Source of the DNA: Peromyscus leucopus
Lineage: Eukaryota > Chordata > Mammalia > Rodentia > Cricetidae
Assembly (NCBI RefSeq): GCF_004664715.2
Contig: NC_051083.1
Span: forward strand, 100,593,661-100,657,660
Length of the DNA: 64,000 nt
Reading direction: 5' to 3'
In this document: piece by piece, positions 54,031-64,000 of the stretch
Layout of the letters: each line of letters starts with the position of its first letter
Position numbering within the stretch: position 1 is the stretch's first letter
Translations under genes and position numbers: made by a program
The notes under the pieces: generated by a model
What the model was told of the DNA's origin: nothing
Seen by the model: the letters and a program-made list of their open reading frames with translations, nothing else
Databases searched by the model: none

Positions 54031-54282
54031 AAGGACTTTCATGTTCCTGCTAACACCTCAGTGAGCTGCTTCTGAGCAGCACTGGGAATGGAGGAGCAAG
54101 GTTGCATGGGGACTCTGATCCCAAGACTGAAGTGAAAGAGGCTGTAGCTAACATTCCAGTACTAGAGTAATCCAGGGTCCAGCTCACCTGTGGGGCATTC
54201 CCAAGCTAGACACTAGGATTTGCCTTGACCCAGAACAATAACCAGAGCTACACAGGAAGTGCAGGCTTGGATTTCCTGTGGC

Positions 54283-54291
54283 AGCCATGTT
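54283..54291. promoter_or_regulatory. YY1-like site, module 3
   Basis: AGCCATGTT with AGGAAGTG ending at 54261, 22 bp before. It lies 253 bp after the CTCF-like site. Confidence 0.5.
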
Positions 54292-56155
54292 TGTCAGGTT
54301 CCGAAGGAACTCTCTCCTTGGAACTCAGCTACTTTGGAATAGATATGTGCAAAACCTGCTTGTGACACCTTCCATATCCTCCTACCACCATCAAGGAGCA
54401 GAGATATTGTCCCTGGTTTCGTGATATTTTTTCTGAACTGCCATCTATACCTACCCCTCCTTTCCAGAAATCAGAAACAACCTCTGGGATTCTGACCTCT
54501 GTTCATGACATTGGAAATCTCTAGAAATTCCACAAAGAGTTTGCATATTTGTCAAAGGTTCTTTCCTTTCTTCTTTTCTATTCTCCTTTTCACTCCTTCC
54601 ATCCAGGTCATGGTCACATCCTCATTCCGTTCTCTCTTCTTCATTTTCTGTGCTTCCAGTATACTTCTGGGGTGAAAGACATGTTAGAGAGAAAGTGTGT
54701 GTGTATGTGTGTGAAACACAGCATTCCTTCTGATGTCTACACTGACTTTCTCCTTCTCAGTGAATTCAGATGCCAAGGGGAAAAAAAGATGAAATTGGGG
54801 AATTCTTTGAGTTTGTCCCAAATGTAACACCAAGGGACTGCCTGAGGAAAGGGTGCTGGTGTGCTGGTGTGCTAGTGAGGTACTGGCATCCTGGCAGGAG
54901 CGAAGAGGACTGGTTTCTCTGTTATGTGTTCTGGTGCTCTTGGGTCTATGTAAATACAATCAGACAGCTTTCCTTTGTGTGAATGAAGGCTAACAGACAT
55001 CTGTACCTGGCTGCACACACATGGTAAAGAAAGGTCCATGGACAAGAGAAATCTGTCCTTTGAAGATAGAAATTAGTAGCAAATATCTTGACTGCAGTGG
55101 CTGTGTGTGGTAGAGAGAACTACTGTTTACAGACAATGAGATCATAATGATTTCTAGGAAGGTCAGAACAGATGGTTTGTAGGCCCAGCCCAGGACTTGA
55201 CAGGTTAGTAGCTGCTTGGATGGACTAACAATTCTTCTTTGATATTTTCTAGTCTCCAGTGAGGGTCCCTGGGAACCTAATCATTCATCAGAGACAGAGG
55301 TACCTCAACACAAAGGCTAGATGGCTGACAGAAACACTTGAATGCACAGACAGACTCATGGAATGCACAATGGTAGAAGACCAAGGGATTTAGATGACAC
55401 TTGTCCTTTCTATTCTGATTCTTGCCCATGGCCCAGGAACTGGGACATTCAACATGGAAACTATCTGTGTGCTTTCTGTCTTCTGTACAGCCTGGCATAT
55501 ACCTCTACCTGGTATAAATCCATTCCTGGTCCTACAGCCAGTGTGGGTAGGTGTTGTCTCCCCTGTGCCAACAGCCCTCCTTCTTCTCTGTCCTATGTAC
55601 CTTCCCAGTCATGAACCTGGTGTGTGAGTATTGGGAGGAGGTGTAAGGTAATAGAGAACCTGAAGCTTAGTTATGTCATGGTTATCAAGTATCTGCACAG
55701 CCATGGGACACTTGAATCCATATTGGCTGCCCTTGGCACCCAGAATCAAGTTGCTAGCTGAGCATCATGCACATATGTGACAGTCTGAGTGTTTCTGCTG
55801 GGCTATGAGAGCTTGCTGTGTTCAGCCCTAGTCCCAGTTTATGCCCAAAGTTTCCATTCTATACCTTCTCCTGACTCTTTTATCTAGTGGTGTGTTTTCC
55901 ATTTTAGTTTTCCTTATGTTGTCTATGCCTTGAGCATGTGACAGGCACTTATGATGGAGTGTCTCCCTGTAGTGGAATGGTGTGTGTGTGTTTAGTGGGG
56001 AGATTGCCATGCAGGATTAATACAGAAAGTCCTAAAAGGACACATTTGAAACCAGCCATTTTATAATCTACTGGCGAGTTGGCTTTTTTTTCCCTCAGAG
56101 AAGGGCGGAGGGATAGATGCTAGAATATGGGCACCAATGCCTTCTTAGTACAATA

Positions 56156-56169
56156 CTGCCATCAAGCGG
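56156..56169 (-). promoter_or_regulatory. CTCF-like site, module 4 (B-III)
   Basis: Identical 14-mer. GC box 56103-56108, same spacing as modules 1, 5 and 6. A CpG is present inside the motif, so binding could be methylation-sensitive. Confidence 0.65.
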
Positions 56170-56421
56170 ATTTGCTTTCCTTCTTTTGTCAACACCTCAA
56201 GTGCTGTATCTCAGCAGGACCGAGGGTAAGGGCATGACTATGCATGGAGACTCTGGTCCCAGGACTGAAGTGAAGGTGGTTCCAGGTACCTTGCCAGTTC
56301 TGGGGCAAGCCAGGGTCCATGTGATCTGTGAAGGTGCTCCTTTGCCAGTTCCCGAGGCTCCCCATGTCCCAGAATACTAACCAGAGCTAAACAGGAAGTG
56401 CAGCCTCGGATTTCTTGGGGT

Positions 56422-56430
56422 AGCCATGTT
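56422..56430. promoter_or_regulatory. YY1-like site, module 4
   Basis: AGCCATGTT with AGGAAGTG at 56393-56400, 22-bp step. It lies 253 bp after the CTCF-like site. Confidence 0.5.
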
Positions 56431-56772
56431 TGTCAGAGTGCTAAAGTGCTTTGTTCCCAGGAGTCAGCTGCTTTGGAGGAGACATGTGGGCAATGTGCTG
56501 GCGCTCACTCATTCCCTTCTACCACCATCACCGAGTGGAGACAGCACACGTTGCTGAGGGGACAGCAGAGGCTCTGGCTTCATGACAGTTTTTCTGAACC
56601 TACATCTATGTCTACTCCTCATTTCCTGGAATCGATGCTGCTTTGGGGATTCTGTCCTCTGTTAATGGGCTTGAGGATCCCAGAAATTCCAACAAGATTC
56701 TACATATTTAGCAGTCCATCTTACCTTTCTCATTCCCTTCTTCCTCCCTCAATCTGTGCTTCCTTGTAGCAC

Positions 56773-57246
56773 GAATATTAAAACGTCTTATTAATAAAAA
56801 CAAACCAGAGCCAGGTACTGGGGTGAATGCTGAATGATCAGACAAAACCAGCCACAGCTAACCTCACTTTGCTAATACCTCTGCTGATCCTGTTTCCTCA
56901 AACTGGAAGCCTTTGTGTCCTCATCCAAATGGATCTCAGCTGAACTGCTGCCCAAAAGCCTAAAAGCATAACCAGGCTCTAGTTCCTGATCCTCACACCT
57001 TGTATACTTTGCTGCTTCCTGCCATCACTTCCTGGGATTAAAGGCATGTGTCACTATGCCTGGCTGTTTCCATTGTAGCTTTGAACTTACAAAAATTGGA
57101 ATGGATCTCTGCCTCTGGAATGTTAGGATTAAAGGTTTGTGCTACCATTTTCTGGCCTCTATGACTGTCTAGTGGCTCTTCTGTTCTCTGACCCCAGATA
57201 AGTTTATTCAAGTACACAATATATTGGGAAACACAATCTCACTACA
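56773..57246. mobile_element. Retroposed segment in B-III with 17-bp target duplication
   Basis: Flanked by the perfect direct repeat GTGCTTCCTTGTAGCAC at 56756-56772 and 57247-57263. It carries a B1-like stretch (GGGATTAAAGGCATGTG). A related segment follows at 57264-57650 and at 59885-60340 in B-IV. Family not assigned. Confidence 0.65.
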
Positions 57247-59266
57247 GTGCTTCCTTGTAGCACTTAAAAAGTCCTTCTTATTAATGAGAACAAACCAAGA
57301 GCCAGGTATTGAGGTAAATGCTGAATGATCAGAAAAACAGAACAAGTCACAGCTAACCTCACCTCACCAACTTCTCAGCAGATCTTGTTTCCATGAATCT
57401 TCAGACTGAAAACTTCTGAGTCCTCACCTGAATTGATCTCAGCTGAACTGCTGCTAAAAAGCCTAAAAGCTTAAAAAAAAAAAACTCTCATTCATGATCC
57501 TCATGCCTTGTGCACCTTTCTGCTTCCTGCCATCTCTTCTTGGGATTAAAGGCATGTACTACCACTGCCAGACCTCTATGTTTAATACAGTGCCTGTTTT
57601 GTTCTCTGACCCCCAGACAATTTCATTGGGGTGCACAATATATCAACCACACTTCCTCCTCCCTCCCTTCTTTCCTATTCTTTTAGCTCCCCCCTTCATC
57701 CCATGGTCACAGATCCATTCTGTCCTGTCTACATTATTTTCTGTACTCCGGTATACTTGTAATGTGAAAGACATGTTATGTGGGAGAGAGTTTGTGTGTG
57801 TGTATGGGTAGGTGTGTGTATTAAAAACCACACTAATTCTTGTGATGTCTGCACTGACTTTGTCTTCCATATGTTCAGATCCCGAGGAGAAAACTAGATG
57901 AAGTTGTGGATTTCTTTGAGTTTGTCCCAAATGTAACACCAAGGGACCGCCTGAGAAAAGGATGCAGGTGTGCTGGTGTGCTGGTGTGGTACTGGCAGCC
58001 TGGTCAAGAGCCAAGAGGACTGGTTTCTCTGTTATGTGTCCTGGTGCTCCTGAGTCTATGTAAATACCATCAGACAGATTTCCTTTGTGTGAATGGAGGC
58101 TAACAGACATCTGTACCTGGCTGCACACACATGGTAAAGAAAGGTCCATGGACAGGAGAGTCTGTCCTTTGAAGAAAGTAATAGTAGCCAATATCTTGAC
58201 TGCAGTGGCTGTGTGGTAGAGAGAACTACTGTTTACAGACAATGAGATCATAATGATTTCTAGGAAGGTCAGAACAGATGGTTTGTAGGCCCAGCCCAGG
58301 ACTTGACAGGTTAGTAGCTGCTTGGATGGACTAACAATTCTTCTTTGATATTTTCTAGTCTCCAGTGAGGGTCCCTGGGAACCTAATCATTCATCAGAGA
58401 CAGAGGTACCTCAACACAAAGGCTAGATGGCTGACAGAAACACTTGAATGCACAGACAGACTCATGGAATGCACAATGGTAGAAGACCAAGGGATTTAGA
58501 TGACACTTGTCCTTTCTATTCTGATTCTTGCCCATGGCCCAGGAACTGGGACACTCAACATGGAAACTATCTGTGTGCTTTCTGTCTTCTGTACAGCCTG
58601 GCATATACCTCTACCTGGTATAAATCCATTCCTGGTCCTACAGCCAGTGTGGGTAGGTGTTGTCTCCCCTGTGCCAACAGCCCTCCTTCTTCTCTGTCCT
58701 ATGTACCTTCCCAGTCATGAACCTGGTGTGTGAGTGTTGGGAGGAGGTGTAAGGTAATAGAGAACCTGAAGCTTAGTTATGTCATGGTTATCAAGTATCT
58801 GCACAGCCATGGGACACTTGAATCCATATTGGCTACCCTTGGCACCCAGAATCAAGATGCTAGCTGAGAATCATGCACATATGTGACAGTCTGAGTGTTT
58901 CTGCTGGGCTATGAGAGCTTGCTGTGTTCAGCCCTAGTCCCAGTTTATGCCCAAAGTTTCCATTCTATACCTTCTCCTGACTCTTGCATCTAGTGGTGTG
59001 TTTTCCAATTTAGTTTTCCTTATGTTGTCTATGCCTTGAGTATGTGACAGGCACTTATGATGGAGTGTCTCCCTGTAGTGGAATGGTGTGTGTGTGTGTA
59101 TGTTTAGGTGGGCGATTGCTATGCAGGATCAATACAGAAAGGCCTAAAAGGACGCAATTGAAACCAACCATCTTATAGTCTATTGGCAAGTTGGCTTTTT
59201 TTCCCTCAGAGGAGGGCGGAGGGATAGACCCTGGAATATGGGCACCAATGCCTTCTTAGTACAACA

Positions 59267-59280
59267 CTGCCATCAAGCGG
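59267..59280 (-). promoter_or_regulatory. CTCF-like site, module 5 (B-IV)
   Basis: Identical 14-mer, recently duplicated from or with module 4. GC box 59214-59219. Confidence 0.65.
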
Positions 59281-59533
59281 ATTTGCTTTCCTTCTTTTGT
59301 CAACACCTCAGCGTTCTGTTTCTCAGCAGGACCGAGGGTAAGGGCATGACTATGCATGGAGACTCTGATCCCAGGACTGAAGTGAAGGTGGCTTCAGGTA
59401 GCGTGCCAGTTCTGGGGCAAGCCGGCGTCCATGTGATCTGCGGGGGTGCTCCCTTGCCAGTTTCCGAGGCTCCCTATGTCCCGGAACACTAACCAGAGCT
59501 AAACAGGAAGTGCAGCCTCGGATTTCTTGGGGT

Positions 59534-59542
59534 AGCCATGTT
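59534..59542. promoter_or_regulatory. YY1-like site, module 5
   Basis: AGCCATGTT with AGGAAGTG at 59505-59512, 22-bp step. It lies 254 bp after the CTCF-like site. Confidence 0.5.
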
Positions 59543-61989
59543 TGTCAGAATGCTAAAGTGCTTTGTTCCCAGGAGTCAGCTGCTTTGGAGGAGACATGTG
59601 GGCAATGTGCTGGTGCTCACTCATTCCCTTCTACCACCGTCAAGGAGTGGAGACAGCACACGTTGCTGAGGGGACAGCAGAGGCTCTGGCTTCATGACAG
59701 TTTTTCTGAACCCACATCTATGCCTACTCCTCATTTCCTGGAATAGATGCTGCTTTGGGGATTCTGTCCTCTGTTAATGGGCTTGAGGATCCCAGAAATT
59801 CCAACAAGATTCTACATATTTAGCAGTCCATCTTACCTTTCTCATTCCATTCTTCCTACCTCAATCTGTGCTTACTTTAGTATGAATATTAAAACGTCTT
59901 ATTAATAAAAACAAACCCGGAGCCAGGTATTTGGTTGAATGCTGAAAGATCAGAGAAACAGAACCAGCCACAGCTAACCTCACCTCATCAACTTCTCAGC
60001 AGATCTTTTTTCTATGAATCTTCAGACTGAAAGCTTCTGAGTCCTCACCCGAATTGTCTCAGCTGAACTGCTTGCCAAAAGCCTTAATTCTTAAAAAAAA
60101 CAAAACAAAACAAAAAAAACCCTGTAGTTCCTGGTCCTCACACCTTGTATACCTATCTGCTTCCTGCCATCCCTTCCTCGGATTAAAGCCTTGTGTCTTT
60201 CACAAGTAAGACATTAGATCTCAAGTGCTGTGATTAAAGGCATGTGCTACCACTGCCTGACCTCTATGTTTAATACACTGGCTGTTTTGTTCTCTGACCC
60301 CCAGACAATTTTATTCAGGTGCACAATATACCAACCACACTTCTTCCTTCCCTCCCTTCTTTCCTCTTCTCCTTTTGACTCCCTCCTTCATCCCATGGTC
60401 ACAGATCCATTCTGTCCTGTCTACATCATTTTCTATACTTCCTGTATACTTGTAATGTGAAAGACATGTTATGAGGGAGAGAGTTTGTGTATGTGTATGG
60501 GCAGGTGTGTGTTTATTAAAAACCACACTAATTATCATGATGTCTACACTGCATTTGTCCTTCTCCATGTGTTCAGATCCCGAGGAGAAAACAAGATAAA
60601 ATTGTGGATTTCTTTTGAGTTTGTCCCAAATGTAACACCAAGGGACTGCCTGAGGAAAGGGTGCAGGTGTGGTGGTGTGCTGGTGTGGGACTGGCATCCT
60701 GGCAGGAGCCAAGAGGACTGGGTTTTCTGTTATGTGTCCTTGTGCTCTTGGGTCTATGTAAATGCCATCAGACAGCTTTCCTTTGTGTGAATGGAGGCTT
60801 ACAGATATCTGTACCTGGCTGCATGTGCATGGTAAAGAAAGGTCCATGGACAAGAGAGCCTGTCCTTTGAAGAAATAAATAGTGGCAAATATCTTCTCTG
60901 GCAGTTGCCTTGTGGGGTAGAGGGAACTACCGATTACAGACAATGAGATCATAAAGTTTTTGGGAACGCCAGAATAGATGATTTGGAAATACAGCCCAGG
61001 TCCTGACACTCTGGTAGCAGCTGCATGGACTAATAGTTCTTCTTTGATATTTTCTAGTCCCCATTGAGGGTCCTTGGAATCCCAATCTTTCATCAGAGGC
61101 AGAGGTGCCTCAATACATAAGCTCATGTGAGCTTTAGAAAATGCCCAATGTATTTTCTTGTATGCACTAGTAAGATCCTAGAATGCAGAAGTTGGAGTTT
61201 CTGGACAAGAAGCCTAAAGAGTTTTGGTGACATCTGTCCTTTTTACTCTGACTCTCGTCCATACCACATGAACTGGGACACTCTACATCAAAAGTATCTA
61301 CATGCTTTCTTTCCTCTGTATAATCCAGCATTTCTTTCCCCTTGTTATAAATCCATCACTGTTTCTGGGGCCTATGTGGGTATGTGTTGTCTCCCTTGTG
61401 CCAACTGCCTACCTTCCTCTCTGTGCTTTGTGCAATCCTTGTCAGGAGTCTGGTGTGTAAATGTGAGGAGGATATCAGGCAGTCTTGAACTAGAGCTTGC
61501 TTTTAGAATGGCTATACAATGTCTGCACACTCACAGGAGCACTGGCCCCTCTGTAGGTTACCCTGAAACCCAGCTTCAAGATTGCCCCTAGCGTCATGCA
61601 CATATGGCCCGTTTGCTTGTTCTTGGCAGGATATAGTGTGTTGTGCTCACAGTAAGGTCCAACTTCTGCCCTACATTTCCTTTCTGTGCCTTTTTCTGAC
61701 TCATGCTTCTCATTTGGGTATTCCCAACTTAGTTTTCATCGATAGTCCTTAGGCCTTAAGAGCATGTTATGTTCTCGTGTTGGAGATTGAGGAAACTGGA
61801 GTCTGTGACCTCCTGGACTGTATACAATCAGTGAGGCCCCAAGGCCCATCTCTGTCTAAAAGAAGCCAAGACTGAATTCATCCATCTTGGAATCTAATGG
61901 CAAATTGGTTTACTTTTTATTTTTTTAATCAGAGAAGGGCGGAGGGCGAGACCCTGGACGACTGGTGCCTTGATATTGTTGGTGCAATG

Positions 61990-62003
61990 CTGCCATCAAG
62001 CAG
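61990..62003 (-). promoter_or_regulatory. Decayed CTCF-like site, module 6 (B-V)
   Basis: CTGCCATCAAGCAG: one G to A change removes the CpG and leaves 11 of 14 consensus positions. The GC box (61937-61942) is intact. Binding may be weakened. Confidence 0.5.
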
Positions 62004-62146
62004 TATTTCTTTACTGTTTCCACTAATACCTCAGTGTGTTTTCTCTGAAAAAGTCTGGCAAGAAGGATTGAGGAATATATGGGGTATTCTGGTCCAAAGA
62101 CTGAAGTGGCTACTAGCCCAGTCTAGCTGACAGATTAGGGCCTCAC

Positions 62147-62733
62147 TGTAGCTGGAGTTTTCCTGTGTCCATGCAGCTCCTGCAGCCGCTCAGACTCAAG
62201 TAAACACACAGAGACTTATATTACTTATAAATTGTATGGCCATGCCAGGCTTCTTGCTATCTAGTTCTTATATCTTAAATTAACCCATTTCTATAAATCT
62301 GTAAGTTGCCATGTGGCTCACTGGTACTTTCACATCTTGCTTCTTCTGTGTGTGGCTGGCGACTCTTGATTCAGCCTTCCTGTTCCCAGAATTCTCCTCT
62401 GTGCTTGTCCTGCCTTAACTTCCTGCCTGGCTACTGGCCAATGAGCACTTTATTTATTAACCAATCAGAGTAACACATTCACAGTACACAAAGCGATATC
62501 CACAGCACCTCCCCTTTTCATTTTTTTCAAAAAGGATGGTTTTAGCTTTAACATAGTAAAATTACATATAACAAAACAATTATCAAGCAAGAATTACAGT
62601 TACAATATCTAGTCTATTTATATTTGGGAAAATTAAAGAAGATATCCTATCTATTCTATATGTGTGAGTCTAAGGTTTCATATCTAACTTATCTTTTATC
62701 ATAACTCAGGAAATTATAACTATCTAGTCTTCA
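62147..62733 (+). mobile_element. LTR element fragment with 6-bp target duplication in module 6
   Basis: It begins TGTAGCTGGAG and ends TAGTCTTCA, flanked by CCTCAC at 62141-62146 and 62734-62739. The first 360 bp match the solo LTR at 279-802. The rest (from about 62510) is AT-rich sequence without coding content. The interrupted target matches GGGCCTCACCATTGCC at 49421 in B-I. Confidence 0.85.
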
Positions 62734-62821
62734 CCTCACCATTGCCAATCTTAGAGGCTTGCTGTACCACAGAGTAATAACCAGCGCTACACAGGAAGTG
62801 CAGGCTTGGATATCCTGTGGC

Positions 62822-62830
62822 AGCCATGTT
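62822..62830. promoter_or_regulatory. YY1-like site, module 6, separated from CTCF site by an LTR
   Basis: AGCCATGTT with AGGAAGTG at 62793-62800, 22-bp step. It now lies 819 bp from the CTCF-like site; removing the LTR and one target duplication (593 bp) restores 226 bp, as in module 1. Confidence 0.5.
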
Positions 62831-64000
62831 TGTCGGGTAGGGGAGGAGCTCTATACCCAGTAGTCAGCAGCCTGGAACAGATAAGTGTGCAAAGCATCTA
62901 AGATCAGAGACACATCAAGTGTCTGTGATTACATGTTCTCTATCTTCATGATTATTTCTTTGAACTTTCACCGGTACTTAGCCCTCAATTCCTAGAAAGA
63001 AACACTGCCCTTGGGATCCTCAACTCTGTACATGGGCTTTGGGTTCTCCAGAAATATCACCAAGAGCTTACCTATTTCTCAGTCAGTCCTTCCTTTATTT
63101 CTCCATTCCCTTCTTTCTCCCTCAGTCTATCCTCACTGTATCCCTTCCTTCCTTCCTATTCTCCTTTTTTTTGCTCCCTCCCTCTGTCCCTGCTGATATT
63201 TTCCACTCTGTTCTCTCTGCTTCACATTTAGTTGCTTCTTGCTGGCTTTTCTGCATTTTGATTTTCTTTTTGTTTCCTTGATAATCTGCTGTACTTGATG
63301 AGGGCTTCAATTAGATTTCAGTGTCCTATACCTCTCATCCAGGTGTTCAACATCAAAACCCCAGCACAATCCAAGGTACAGGGAATAAACTCAAGTGTGG
63401 ATTACAATCTTTGTCCTGTGAGTGAAGTGAGTGAGCAGGGAGAAGATCGAGAAGGCAGAGTTGTTACTTAGGATGAAGCTGAGCCAACAAGGAAGGTAGA
63501 TGTGAGACAGGTGAGGTGCCAGGTAGACAGCTTTCACTACTAGTGCCCCTTTTGCCAAGCCCATAGGTACAAAACTGTTTTATTATAAGCAGGCGCTATT
63601 CTTGGAGGCCACTCCTCCCTAGGCCACTTTGCTCAAGAGTCCCACAGAATCCCTGTGTCAATCTCAAGAAACACTCCTCTTTCTCATGTCCTGGCTGCCC
63701 TATATGGGAACCTGGTCTGAATTCAACCACTGGAATTATAGATAAAGCAGGTACCCCTTTTAGCAGGTGGTAAATAGGCTGTGTTTCATCTCCAGTTGAG
63801 TGTAAGATGGTATATGTGTTAGTTTGTATGTTAAAAGGGTGTATCCTGCAGTGGAATCATAGCCATATTGGTCAGACACCATGGTAGCAGAGCATTTTGA
63901 CTCTAATAGTTCTTAAAGGCATTCCTAAGTTCAAACACAGAAGGGCTTTTGGTCTGAACTGTAAGTTCTTTATGGCCCAGCCCTCAGAAGGACAGGTAAG

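Larger units (their letters stand above)
52000..54559 (+). repeat. Array B, unit B-II (short, most diverged)
   Basis: The segment GAGTTTGCTCCAGTTTGTCC at about 52180 and the following GACTACCTGAGGCAGGAG align with the equivalent of other units (47766, 54809, 57917, 60617). The CTCF-like site is intact at 54017, but the GC box upstream is lost. An ACAT tetranucleotide tract is present at about 53700-53748. Confidence 0.8.
54560..57649 (+). repeat. Array B, unit B-III
   Basis: Most of it matches B-IV at a shift of about 3106-3112 bp with very few differences by eye between 55060 and 56760. It ends with two related retroposed segments (56773-57246 and 57264-57650). Confidence 0.88.
57650..60344 (+). 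repeat. Array B, unit B-IV
   Basis: Near-identical to B-III over its central 1.7 kb, including the CTCF-like module. It has only one of the two retroposed segments at its end (about 59885-60340). Confidence 0.88.
60345..64000 (+). repeat. Array B, unit B-V (long form), runs off the window
   Basis: It carries the usual head (TATACTTGTAATGTGAAAGA at about 60443), a CTCF-like site with one changed base (61990), an LTR insertion (62147-62733), a pyrimidine-rich stretch (63060-63300) and a tail from 63300 resembling that of B-I (50880-52000). The array or its border lies beyond 64000. Confidence 0.85.

Noticed and set aside
60311..61126. 271-codon reverse-strand ORF in B-V (and 202 codons at 57643-58251 in B-IV)
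   Set aside because: The same stretch is broken by stops or shifts in B-I and B-III, the translation is rich in His-Thr and Arg-Lys runs from simple sequence, and no family is recognisable. It is probably a chance ORF in repeat DNA.

Overview
The window is rodent genomic DNA. It carries B1 and B2 SINEs in most introns, L1 fragments, (CA)n and (GA)n tracts, and an LTR family with 6-bp target duplications that I associate with cricetid rodents (hamsters, voles, deer mice). The species is not proven. The only protein-coding gene I can support is PLS3 (T-plastin, an X-linked actin-bundling protein), so the window should be X-chromosomal.

Region 1 (1-28717) is PLS3 on the + strand. Thirteen coding exons with consensus splice sites add up to 1687 coding bases. 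These fit residues 25-586 plus two bases of codon 587 of a 630-residue plastin. The exon for the first 24 residues lies upstream of the window. The terminal exon (last 43 residues, stop, 3' UTR) is absent and most likely lies in the assembly gap (28718-29217, exactly 500 N).

Region 2 (29218-47526, array A) is a head-to-tail macrosatellite of four units. Periods are 4508, 4495 and 5499 bp, and the last unit is cut short. Unit A3 carries an extra 1160-bp tandem duplication of the CpG-rich core. Every unit keeps the same old rodent repeat and the same consensus splice-like signals, but no convincing protein gene.

Region 3 (47527-64000, array B) is a second, unrelated tandem array of about five units of unequal length (about 2.6-4.5 kb). 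It continues past the right edge. Six conserved modules contain, in fixed order, a polypyrimidine-CAG block, a GC box (five of six), a CTCF-like motif CTGCCATCAAGCGG (always on the - strand), and an ETS-like site exactly 22 bp upstream of a YY1-like site. In the last unit an LTR element has inserted between the CTCF and YY1 sites.

Taken together (a tandem macrosatellite just downstream of PLS3, with one oriented CTCF site per module), the right half is best explained as the orthologue of DXZ4/Dxz4. That is the X-linked macrosatellite which binds CTCF and marks the boundary between the superdomains of the inactive X in human and mouse. Its chromatin role here is inferred from location and motifs, not shown by the sequence.
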